Below the pieces are notes generated by a model. The model was not told the origin of the DNA. It saw nothing but the letters and a program-made list of their open reading frames with translations, and did not search any database. Positions 1 through 7,151 of a DNA stretch of 17,184 nt are shown here, piece by piece; positions within the stretch are counted from its first letter, which is position 1; every line of letters begins with the position of its first letter. Source of the stretch: CAZGQY01 sp964528035. Lineage in GTDB: Bacteria > Pseudomonadota > Gammaproteobacteria > Methylococcales > UBA1147. The position numbers and the translations under genes were made by a program. The DNA lies in assembly GCA_964528035.1 (NCBI GenBank), contig CAZGQY010000084.1:1-17184 (forward strand), given 5' to 3'.

Positions 1-32
1 ACAAACAATAATCCTGCGTCAATCTTTCGCAT
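1..32 (-). CDS. 5' end of an unidentified gene leaving the window to the left (partial)
   Basis: On the minus strand an ATG at 32-30 opens a frame reading MRKIDAGLLF, still open at the window edge. An AGGAGCGAGG stretch lies 11-20 bases upstream (52-43 on the plus strand), giving a plausible Shine-Dalgarno sequence with rather wide spacing. The same ten codons, identical at the base level, open the frame at the right edge (17152-17184). Conservation of the ribosome-binding region plus start codon in both copies supports a real gene start. Ten residues are too few to assign a family. Confidence 0.4.
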   Translation of the reverse strand, partial: MRKIDAGLLF

Positions 33-52
33 ATTATTAAAACCTCGCTCCT
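1..52. repeat. Left copy of 52-bp inverted repeat bounding the window
   Basis: Bases 1-52 match the reverse complement of 17132-17183 at 51 of 52 positions. The only mismatch is base 33 against 17151. Similarity stops at base 53. The repeat covers a ribosome-binding region, a start codon and the first ten codons of a gene reading leftward out of the window. The true repeat probably continues beyond the edge. It may be a mobile element, a duplicated gene, or an element at which an assembly stopped. Confidence 0.85.
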
Positions 53-80
53 AAACCTGGCGGTTGAATGTATTACATGG

Positions 81-103
81 ACCTATTCTCGGGTAACTTC
101 CTG
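81..103 (+). repeat. Upstream direct copy of the leader hairpin arm
   Basis: The segment with core TATTCTCGGGTAACTTCCTG is a near copy of TATTCTCGGATAACCTCCTG at 217-236, differing at two positions over these 20 bases. It is also a diverged inverted copy of 146-166. It lies upstream of the best promoter candidate for the kinase-like gene, so it would not be in that transcript. It could be a protein-binding site or a by-product of local duplication. Confidence 0.55.
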
Positions 104-109
104 CTAACT

Positions 110-138
110 ATCACAAAGTCTCTTTTTCGCGGTATGAT
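110..138 (+). promoter_or_regulatory. Candidate sigma-70 promoter for the kinase-like gene
   Basis: ATCACA (110-115, four of six against TTGACA) and TATGAT (133-138, five of six against TATAAT) are separated by 17 bases. Transcription would start near 145, exactly where the 21-bp hairpin stem begins (146), so the hairpin would form the 5' end of the message. This is pattern matching only; no start site is known. Confidence 0.4.
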
Positions 139-145
139 AGGGTTT

Positions 146-232
146 GAGGTTATTCGAGAGTAGAGGCCTTGATATTGAAAATGGCCTTAAGGCCATTTTC
201 CCTGGCGACGACCTCTATTCTCGGATAACCTC
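146..232 (+). promoter_or_regulatory. Nested hairpin in the leader of the kinase-like gene
   Basis: The arm 146-166 pairs with 212-232 over 21 bp. The two positions that break perfect DNA complementarity are T154 against G224 and G160 against T218, both wobble pairs in RNA, so the plus-strand RNA stem is uninterrupted. Inside the loop, 177-200 is a perfect 24-base palindrome (10-bp stem, TTAA loop, core ATGGCCTTAAGGCCAT). The outer stem ends 44 bases before the ATG at 277. It does not look like a standard intrinsic terminator, because no T-run follows the outer stem and only TTTTC follows the inner one. A structured regulatory leader or a small repetitive palindromic element are both possible. 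Confidence 0.6.
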
Positions 233-276
233 CTGGTTGCAAGTCGCGATGGACGCATAGAACAGGGTAGATTGGT

Positions 277-1917
277 ATGAATGCAAAGTCCCAAAATTCT
301 TTTTTACCAGGTGGAGCTCAGATCGGTGTTTATGAAATCAAAGAACACATCAATACCGATTACGTAGGGTTTTTATATCGCGCATGGAATCATCACATGA
401 ATGCGCCAGTTTTGATAAAGGAATATTTTCCTGAGTACTGGGCTAGTCGAAGTTTGGGCAACCCTTTGGTATTGACCGGTTCGAAAACGCACCAGAAGCA
501 CTTTGGTGTTGGTTTGTCAGCGTTCCTGGATCAAGCGAGACTGCTTGCAGATATCCAGCACAATAGTATAGTCCGTGTAGATAATGTTCTGGAATTCAAT
601 AACACGGCTTATCAGATAATGGAGATAGAAAAAGGTCGTCGATTATCGAAATTGCTGGACGAATCAATCTCTTTATCTATCGATCAATTAGAGTTAATGT
701 TCAATGCATTGCTTGACGGGCTCGAACAGGTTCATGATCGCGGCTTGCTTCATGGTGGAATTTATCCGGGGAGCATTTTGATAAGACCAAATGGTACACC
801 TGTGTTAATCGATTTTTCAGCGGAGAAGGCGGTGATTGCGGAAATTGCTGGCTCCGATGTAGAGGACTCGTCCGATCAGTATATGCCTCCAGAGCCGCTG
901 GAGTCTGGATCTTCTCTTTCCCCGCGAATCGATATTTATTCACTGGCTGTGACCCTGTATCGTTGTTTGGCAGCAACCGAACCTGCTTCCGCAGCAGCGC
1001 GGATAGCGGCGATTACGCGCAAAGAAGTCGATCCGATGGTGACGCTGCATGAAGAAATTGTGGTTTCTGAGTCTCCAGACTGGATAAGCCTGCTGAATTC
1101 GATGTGCAGTCTGGATGTGAAACAAAGGCCTGAATCTGTCACACAAATAAAACTGGAATTGAGTAATATCAGACAGGCGGCTGAATTACTAACAGCCAAA
1201 CCCGGTATATTCAATGGTCTCGAGGGTAGAGTCGGGGTCGGATTTTGGATGAAAGCAGCGTGCTTGGTTCTGGCCCTGGGTCTTGGTTTTGTTTGGTTTG
1301 ATCGAGAGTCTTTAAATTCCCCCGTTGTTTCCAATGAAATTACAATAAAGGAATCACATTCGTCCAGACCGGAGGATCAATTGGGCATAGCGAGAGTATC
1401 TGAACCAAAAACGAGCGATCAGAGCATGTTTGATTCTTCCACCAAGGGTTCTAATCAACCTAAGATTCGACCGCACGTGGGAGCGGAGGGAGATACTCTG
1501 ATTCATATGGATAGTCAAAATCGGAATCGAGATCTATCGTTGGATTCCAGTTTTTCTGCACAACAGGAAAATAAAAAAAGTGTGGTTATGGATGGTTCCG
1601 GAAATGGCGAAATAAACGCTTTATTGGCGGCTGCTAGCCGAAATCTTGAGCAATATAATCTGACTACTCCAATGGGTGATAATGCCTACCAGAATTATCA
1701 GGATATTCTTAAAATTGCGCCGGGTAATACGGCTGCCAGCGATGGAATGCGTCAGGTTTTTATTCGTTATACCTGGCTTATAAATCATTCCATTGAGCAG
1801 GGCAGGTATAGAAATGCAACGCTTTATCTTAAACGAGCTGAAGGATTGGCAGAAAGCAATGAAGATCTGGAGCGGTTTCGAAAAAAACTAAGTTTAATGC
1901 AAAATGTGAGTGAATAA
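277..1917 (+). CDS. Membrane-anchored Ser/Thr-kinase-like protein, predicted pseudokinase
   Basis: This 546-residue protein has an N-terminal kinase fold (about 15-305), one membrane segment (about 319-341) and a presumably periplasmic C-terminal part. That part has a Ser/Asn-rich linker (about 345-440) followed by a helical, TPR-like domain (about 447-546). The fold resembles bacterial kinases with IKEYFP after the glycine loop: VLIKEYFP holds Lys48, IVRV spans 98-101, and DIYSLAVTLYR is present. The catalytic machinery is degraded. The glycine loop reads INTDYVG (25-31). The helix-C Glu is Gln86 (FLDQAR, where relatives usually have FLDEAR). HxDIKPxN is HGGIYPGS (159-166), so catalytic Asp, Lys and Asn are lost. 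DFG is DFS (179-181). Only Lys48 and Asp179 remain. The frame is intact, so it is probably a non-catalytic sensor or scaffold. AGGG precedes the ATG. Its target is not evident. Confidence 0.85.
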   Translation: MNAKSQNSFLPGGAQIGVYEIKEHINTDYVGFLYRAWNHHMNAPVLIKEYFPEYWASRSLGNPLVLTGSKTHQKHFGVGLSAFLDQARLLADIQHNSIVRVDNVLEFNNTAYQIMEIEKGRRLSKLLDESISLSIDQLELMFNALLDGLEQVHDRGLLHGGIYPGSILIRPNGTPVLIDFSAEKAVIAEIAGSDVEDSSDQYMPPEPLESGSSLSPRIDIYSLAVTLYRCLAATEPASAAARIAAITRKEVDPMVTLHEEIVVSESPDWISLLNSMCSLDVKQRPESVTQIKLELSNIRQAAELLTAKPGIFNGLEGRVGVGFWMKAACLVLALGLGFVWFDRESLNSPVVSNEITIKESHSSRPEDQLGIARVSEPKTSDQSMFDSSTKGSNQPKIRPHVGAEGDTLIHMDSQNRNRDLSLDSSFSAQQENKKSVVMDGSGNGEINALLAAASRNLEQYNLTTPMGDNAYQNYQDILKIAPGNTAASDGMRQVFIRYTWLINHSIEQGRYRNATLYLKRAEGLAESNEDLERFRKKLSLMQNVSE

Positions 1918-2134
1918 TTCGAGCTTCCTGCCTGCCTGTTAGATATTTATAAAGGAGGTGTAGTATCGGCTTTAATGTATTTACTTATCAAGTCAGTGAC
2001 CAGAATGTAAGCCCTGGATGGTTCGGCGAGCGAAACTATCTGACTAAGTTCTGCTGCTGCATCTTTTTACACTCTCGGTAAAATTGACGCTGAGTCTTTA
2101 AATTAAATAAGCTTTGAGCGGTTACCTTCCTGCT

Positions 2135-2160
2135 TCAGAGTGCCATCTGACAGTTTTTTA
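2135..2160 (+). terminator. Weak intrinsic terminator candidate
   Basis: TCAGA (2135-2139) and TCTGA (2146-2150) form a 5-bp stem with a six-base loop. After CAG comes TTTTTT at 2154-2159. The stem is short and AT-leaning, and it lies more than 200 bases after the kinase-like gene, so termination would be inefficient at best. Confidence 0.2.
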
Positions 2161-2223
2161 TTGGCTTGGGGTCTTCTGTAAAAACAACATAAAAACAAAA
2201 GATTGCGTGCATATATTGCTCTC

Positions 2224-2252
2224 TTGATTGGAGTTTTTTGAATAGTTATGTT
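2224..2252 (+). promoter_or_regulatory. Candidate sigma-70 promoter for pilY1
   Basis: TTGATT (2224-2229) and TATGTT (2247-2252) are spaced by 17 bases, each matching consensus at four of six positions. Transcription would start near 2259, leaving a leader of about 200 bases that contains the hairpin at 2304-2338. Other promoters in this AT-rich stretch cannot be excluded. Confidence 0.3.
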
Positions 2253-2303
2253 ATTTTAGGATCATAAAAAATTTCAGACTATTTGATTGTATCAGGAGCT
2301 TAT

Positions 2304-2338
2304 ACCCTGTGAGCAGATGAGTAGATCTGCAATAGGGT
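2304..2338 (+). promoter_or_regulatory. Two-part hairpin in the pilY1 leader
   Basis: ACCCT (2304-2308) pairs with AGGGT (2334-2338). Inside, GCAGAT (2313-2318) pairs with ATCTGC (2325-2330) around a six-base loop, with an asymmetric internal loop (GTGA/AAT) between the stems. No T-run follows, so it is not an intrinsic terminator. It lies in the predicted leader, about 120 bases before the pilY1 start. I see none of the conserved bases of a cyclic-di-GMP riboswitch. Confidence 0.35.
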
Positions 2339-2459
2339 GAATCTTAAGTTCGAGTTGAACTACCGCGAAATAATCAGGATTTTGTTCAATCAAATATTGG
2401 TTTTTTTGTGGGTTCAGAATACGTGGCTGACGGAGCGGCTTCGAGATTTCAGGAGTAGT

Positions 2460-5400
2460 ATGATGGTTAAACACGATAATAAATTCAACTTTCTTATAGC
2501 TTCGATTTTATCGGGCCTGCTTTTCTATTCTTCCGCCCCCGGTTCGGCGACATTGACTCTGAGTCAAACACCATTGTTGTTGGGTGGTGTCGTTGATCCG
2601 AATGTAATTTTTACGCTGGATGATTCAGGTTCGATGCGTCGAGAGCTCATGCCCGGTGGCCTGGGACCCTTCGATCACCTCTTTCCTATCGCAATTGGTA
2701 TTTATGGCCCGGACGAATTTCCTAACAGAATCCCTTTATTCGACGGTGACACGGGTACCACACTTCGCTCCATCACAAAAAATAAAGTATTTTATAATCC
2801 TGCCGTTACCTATATTCCCTGGTCGCAACCGGATGGCAGTTTGTATGCAGATGCTGATGTAAGCTGTGCACCTCATAACCCGTTTCTTCCCTTGCTTGGT
2901 TGTCGTGATTTTACCCAGGAGAACACTGAAATTGCGGATTGGATAGCAGAAGATGGAACTGCTCAACTCGATACAGCAATTACTTTTTGGCCAGCGACCT
3001 ATTTCAATTATGTTGCCGGGTCAATTCATTTGGCCAGTAGCTATGACCGGATTGAAATTCGTGCCGGGAATTCCTATACCACAAGCCTGGCAAGAACCGA
3101 CTGTACAGCAGCACCCGATTGTACCTTTGATGAAGAGTTACAGAATTTTGCCAATTGGTACAGCTATTATCGTTCCAGAATATTTACGTCACGAGCCAGT
3201 ATCGGTCGTGCTTTTGCCCAGCAAGGGGCAAATATACGCGTGGGTTTTGCTTCTATTAACAACACTGCGTCAACGGTGGATGGTGTAGCCAGTCCCGGGA
3301 CATTGATTAGCGGTGTGCGAATTTTTGAAGGTACAGACCGGGAGGCATTTTTCAATCAGTTGTATGGCCTCGAGATACCTATCGTTGCCACACCGTTGAG
3401 GCAAGCGGTCGATGATATAGGTATCTATTATGAACGACAGGACGACCGTGGTCCCTGGGGGCAGATACCAGGAACCAATGATAGTACGCCACAGTTAGAA
3501 TGTCGGCGAAGTTATAACGTTTTGATGACAGATAGTTTTGGGGATGGTGATCCTGCACGAACCGTCGCGGCCCAGGCAAATGTCGATCAAAATAATGGGC
3601 CGACCATTACTGATGCGACAGGAACCAGAAGCTATACGTATTCACCTGTGTTACCGTTTCAGGATAGTTTTGCGAATACCATTGCCGACGTTGCAATGTA
3701 TTATTGGTATCGGGATTTAAGGCCTGATTTGGAAAACAGAGTGCCCACCAGTTCTGTTAACCCTGCGTTCTGGCAGCATATGGTTAATTATACGGTGACT
3801 TTGGGAGTAGTGGGTACGCTTGACCCTGCAGTAGATTTGCCGGCTTTGACCGATGGATCTAAAACATGGCCCGATCCAACTCCTTTAGGGGCCCAACTCG
3901 CCAAAACCGATGATTTGTGGCATGCCGCAGTTAATAGTCGCGGTGAATTTCTCAATGCATTTAATGCGGACAGTTTATCTGCATCATTTTCCGGAATATT
4001 GTCCGCTATTTCAAATTTAACCGGATCTTCAAGTTCACCAGCACTCAATTCTGGCACCATAGGGAGTCAGACCCATCTTTATCAGGCTCGCTATGACAGT
4101 AGTGACTGGACCGGTCAACTGTTGGCGTTTCCGATCGCTAGCGATGGTTCTCTGGGCGCGGCACTTTGGGACGCTGGATCAGCAATAACCGGGCAAAATT
4201 TCGAATCCCGGGAGATACTCACTTTCGATCCTGTGTCCCGGACGGGCATACCGTTCAAGGATGATTCCTTAAATGCAAGTCAGCGCGCTGCGCTGGATAT
4301 AAATCCGGTTACTTTCGTAGATGATGACCGGGCTGAGGATCGTCTGGAGTACTTGCGTGGCAAGACTGAGAAAGAACAACGAAATGGCGGAATATTTAGA
4401 AATCGTACCAGTGTCCTGGGTGATGTAGTGCATTCGGCGCCCGCGTTTGTTGGTAGGCCAAACAGTGTCTATCCAAGTGTGTGGGATGATTTGACAATTG
4501 ACGGCGACAGTCCACCAGAAGAGACTATTCCTGGCACATATTCTATTTTCCAAAGTACCCACCAACAACGCCAGAGAGTGGTTTATTTTGGTAGTAATGA
4601 TGGTTTCCTGCATGGGGTGGATGCAGGATCCTTTGACGTGGGGTCACAAGCGTTTACGGACGGCAACGGAACTGAGCTTATTGCTTACGTACCCGCGGCA
4701 CTGTTTGGTAAACTGAATCGATTGACCGATCCTGCTTATGATCATGAGTTCTTTGTTGATGCTACACCGACAGTTGCTGAAGCTTTTTATGGCGGAGATT
4801 GGCATACGGTTTTAAGTACAGGTTATGGTGCTGGTGGTCAGGGTATCATGGCGCTGGATGTGACAGATCCGGGTTCATTTGACGAGAATAATGCAGCCAA
4901 TCTGGTGCTGTGGGAATTTACCGATGCAGATGATGCTGATCTGGGTAATAATTTCGGTCAGCCCGTCAATATAGTGAGATTGCATAACGGCCAGTGGGCG
5001 GCGATCTTTGGTAACGGTTATAACAACACCGAAGCCGATGGCCGAATGAGTACAACCGGTAATGCGGTGTTGTACATTGTGGATATTGCTACCGGCAATC
5101 TGATTAAGAAAATTGATACCTTGAAGGGCATGGCGCAGGACCCGGCCGGACTGGGTCGGCCCAACGGTTTGAGTGCGCCCGCACCTGTTGATAGAGATGG
5201 TGATTTCATTGTCGATGTGGTTGTTGCCGGCGATTTATACGGTAATTTGTGGAAATTTAATCTTGTGAGTGCGGATCCAAATCAGTGGAGTATTGAATAT
5301 GGGGGGCAGCCCTTATTCACAGCCACAGATGCAGGTGGAAATGCTCAGCCAATAACAGTCAGGCCTCAAGTCGGACGGGCACCCGAACCTGCCGGATCAA

Positions 5401-6278
5401 TAAGTGTCGATCCGGATACAGGGCAATTTATTACCGATGCAACGACCGGTGAGTATGTTGTGGATGCGGCCAATGGAGAGCCACTGAATGGCTCGATCAT
5501 TTATTTTGGTACTGGTCAGTTTTTTGAAGTCGGAGATACGATCCCGTTGGGCCAGACGACGCAAACGTTTTATGCGGTTTGGGATAAACAAATTCCTTTC
5601 GGCGATGCTGACGTCAGCGTTCCTCCTTTTAATCGTACGCATTTATTATCGCAGCAGATTTTTCAGGAATTTAATGCTAACGATGCTGATAACCCATTTG
5701 ACGTCGATCTTCGAGTCACTACAAATCATGAAATCTTGTGGCATAGTTGCGCAGGCTTGCCTCCTTCTATTTGTGATCTGACACCTGATACTGATGGCAA
5801 TCTGGTTGCGGATTATCTGGGGTGGAAAATGGACTTGATAAATGTGGAGGATGGAAATACTTTCAATGCTGGAGAAAGAATTGTATCGGCACCCATATTG
5901 AGAGCCGGTCGGATAATTTTTACTACTCTGGTTCCGGATCTGGATCCTTGCAACTCAGGAAGTACAGGGTGGCTGATGGAGGTTGAGGCTGAGAGTGGTT
6001 CGCGCTTAACTCTTTCTCCCTTCGATCTTAACGGAGATCTACTGTTCAATGGCAATGATTTTGTTGCAATTTCTGTGGGTGGTGGTGCAACAGAAAGCAT
6101 ACCGGTTAGTGGTAAAAGGTCGACAGTCGGTGTAATTTCTACTCCAGCAATATTGAGTGGTAGTGATCAACGTATTGAATATAAATATACCAGTGGTTCC
6201 TCAGGTAATATTGAAACCACAGTAGAAAATGCAGCGGGAAGTGTTGGTCGACTAAGCTGGCAGCAGCTTTTTGATTAA
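2460..6278 (+). CDS. pilY1: Type IV pilus tip/biogenesis protein PilY1
   Basis: This is a PilY1/PilC-type surface protein of 1272 residues. The start at 2460 is preferred because AGGAG (2451-2455) precedes it and a signal peptide follows at once (hydrophobic FLIASILSGLLFYSSA, cleavage likely after GSA at residue 30). A GTG 41 codons upstream lacks a ribosome-binding site. An N-terminal von Willebrand A-like domain carries the metal-site motif DDSGS (54-58). The C-terminal half is the PilY1 beta-propeller (for example YFGSNDGFLHGVDAG) with an EF-hand-like calcium loop DRDGDFIVD (911-919), followed by AGDLYGNLWKF. The end, GRLSWQQLF, is the usual family ending. A loop at 984-1010 holds three 9-residue repeats. 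PilY1 proteins act at the pilus tip in adhesion, pilus extension and surface sensing. No pilV, pilW, pilX or pilE lies alongside. Confidence 0.88.
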   Translation: MMVKHDNKFNFLIASILSGLLFYSSAPGSATLTLSQTPLLLGGVVDPNVIFTLDDSGSMRRELMPGGLGPFDHLFPIAIGIYGPDEFPNRIPLFDGDTGTTLRSITKNKVFYNPAVTYIPWSQPDGSLYADADVSCAPHNPFLPLLGCRDFTQENTEIADWIAEDGTAQLDTAITFWPATYFNYVAGSIHLASSYDRIEIRAGNSYTTSLARTDCTAAPDCTFDEELQNFANWYSYYRSRIFTSRASIGRAFAQQGANIRVGFASINNTASTVDGVASPGTLISGVRIFEGTDREAFFNQLYGLEIPIVATPLRQAVDDIGIYYERQDDRGPWGQIPGTNDSTPQLECRRSYNVLMTDSFGDGDPARTVAAQANVDQNNGPTITDATGTRSYTYSPVLPFQDSFANTIADVAMYYWYRDLRPDLENRVPTSSVNPAFWQHMVNYTVTLGVVGTLDPAVDLPALTDGSKTWPDPTPLGAQLAKTDDLWHAAVNSRGEFLNAFNADSLSASFSGILSAISNLTGSSSSPALNSGTIGSQTHLYQARYDSSDWTGQLLAFPIASDGSLGAALWDAGSAITGQNFESREILTFDPVSRTGIPFKDDSLNASQRAALDINPVTFVDDDRAEDRLEYLRGKTEKEQRNGGIFRNRTSVLGDVVHSAPAFVGRPNSVYPSVWDDLTIDGDSPPEETIPGTYSIFQSTHQQRQRVVYFGSNDGFLHGVDAGSFDVGSQAFTDGNGTELIAYVPAALFGKLNRLTDPAYDHEFFVDATPTVAEAFYGGDWHTVLSTGYGAGGQGIMALDVTDPGSFDENNAANLVLWEFTDADDADLGNNFGQPVNIVRLHNGQWAAIFGNGYNNTEADGRMSTTGNAVLYIVDIATGNLIKKIDTLKGMAQDPAGLGRPNGLSAPAPVDRDGDFIVDVVVAGDLYGNLWKFNLVSADPNQWSIEYGGQPLFTATDAGGNAQPITVRPQVGRAPEPAGSISVDPDTGQFITDATTGEYVVDAANGEPLNGSIIYFGTGQFFEVGDTIPLGQTTQTFYAVWDKQIPFGDADVSVPPFNRTHLLSQQIFQEFNANDADNPFDVDLRVTTNHEILWHSCAGLPPSICDLTPDTDGNLVADYLGWKMDLINVEDGNTFNAGERIVSAPILRAGRIIFTTLVPDLDPCNSGSTGWLMEVEAESGSRLTLSPFDLNGDLLFNGNDFVAISVGGGATESIPVSGKRSTVGVISTPAILSGSDQRIEYKYTSGSSGNIETTVENAAGSVGRLSWQQLFD

Positions 6279-6390
6279 GGCGAGGGGTTGTTGATCCGAT
6301 TCAGTAACAAAATAGCCAGAATGGCGGGTTTGAAATTCGGAAAAAAGAACCAAAACTGTGATTTTACTCAAGTGGTATAAGAATGGACTG

Positions 6391-7035
6391 TTAGCGCTGC
6401 GGAAGTACTTTTGTTTCTCCGACGGATGCAACGAATGTATTGGCTTCAATGATCGATTTTTCCATCGCTGTGATCAGACTGGCTATGTCCATGCCGATGG
6501 ATCTGAGTTCATGATGTAAGGATGCGATAGCCTGAGCATTTAGGTTGTGTTTGAGAAACAATACCTGGTCAGTAAATGCTCCCAGGACGGGTGTTATCTT
6601 ATCTTCGGCTTTATGCATTGCCTTGATCAGGCGAACGTAGTGTTGCCGTGTCAGTTTTAACTGTTTTCGACTGCTGTTACGCAAGCTTCTGCTGGAGTAT
6701 TGTTCGAGTTCCTGTTGCCATTCATTGAATAATGCCTCGCTGACCTTTTCTACTGCGCGAATGCGATCATTGACACGTTTAGCCTGGTGTTGGCTGCAGT
6801 CAAGTTCATGTTTCATTTGACGATACTTTTCATCCAGATCACCATTTTCATAGTCTAAGATCAGGTGGAATTGCTGCAGCGCAGATTCGAATTGGGTTTT
6901 CGTGGTTTCCAGGCTGTCGCGGGCCTGTTCGACCCGATAAACGACCAGATCTCTTTTTTGACCACTGAACGATTCACGGGTGCGGAAATAAAATCCCCGG
7001 CATGTATTTACTATGTTGCCAAAAATGTGTGACAC
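6391..7035 (-). CDS. DUF2959-type helical protein without a recognisable export signal
   Basis: This 214-residue protein is almost entirely helical, with coiled-coil-like heptads. It matches, from memory, the DUF2959 family of gammaproteobacterial proteins: KRDLVVYRVEQARDS near the start, EALFNEWQQELEQYSS in the middle, VLFLKHNLNAQAIASL near the end. Family members are usually lipoproteins whose mature Cys sits 17 residues before the Asp of KRD. Cys23 is at that spacing here, but only some 20 non-hydrophobic residues precede it. The start is uncertain: GTG at 7035 has no good ribosome-binding site, no ATG precedes it, and an in-frame stop lies 12 codons upstream. It converges on pilY1 and follows the secretin-like gene after a 116-base gap. 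Function unknown. Confidence 0.7.
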   Translation of the reverse strand: MSHIFGNIVNTCRGFYFRTRESFSGQKRDLVVYRVEQARDSLETTKTQFESALQQFHLILDYENGDLDEKYRQMKHELDCSQHQAKRVNDRIRAVEKVSEALFNEWQQELEQYSSRSLRNSSRKQLKLTRQHYVRLIKAMHKAEDKITPVLGAFTDQVLFLKHNLNAQAIASLHHELRSIGMDIASLITAMEKSIIEANTFVASVGETKVLPQR

Positions 7036-7151
7036 GGATGGGTAGAAGTGAGTCGTCGTCTGTTGAGTTCAATATGGACGATTGTAACCTTCTCAGGCAT
7101 CGCTGTAAAAAGACTGGAATGGGTTTTTCTAACTGATTGGCTGATAAAGTA

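Larger units (their letters stand above)
1918..2459 (+). other. Non-coding region between the kinase-like gene and pilY1
   Basis: I see no convincing gene in these 542 bases. Contents: an isolated GGAGG near 1953 followed only by an 11-codon frame; a weak terminator-like hairpin (2135-2150); a promoter-like pair (2224-2252); a two-part hairpin (2304-2338). The pilY1 frame can be extended upstream to a GTG at 2337, but there is no ribosome-binding site there and the extra residues precede a clear signal peptide. The minor pilin genes that often sit here in type IV pilus clusters are absent. Confidence 0.5.

Noticed and set aside
1951..2011. GGAGG near 1953 followed by an ATG at about 1976
   Set aside because: The spacing is too long and the frame closes after 11 codons.
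2337..2459. N-terminal extension of pilY1 from a GTG at 2337
   Set aside because: No ribosome-binding site precedes it, it lies within a hairpin arm, and the 41 extra residues would bury the signal peptide. ATG 2460 has AGGAG upstream.
6279..6390. Search for a shared terminator between convergent pilY1 and the DUF2959 gene
   Set aside because: Only very short stems (GCCA/TGGC, TTGTT/AACAA) without T-runs were found.
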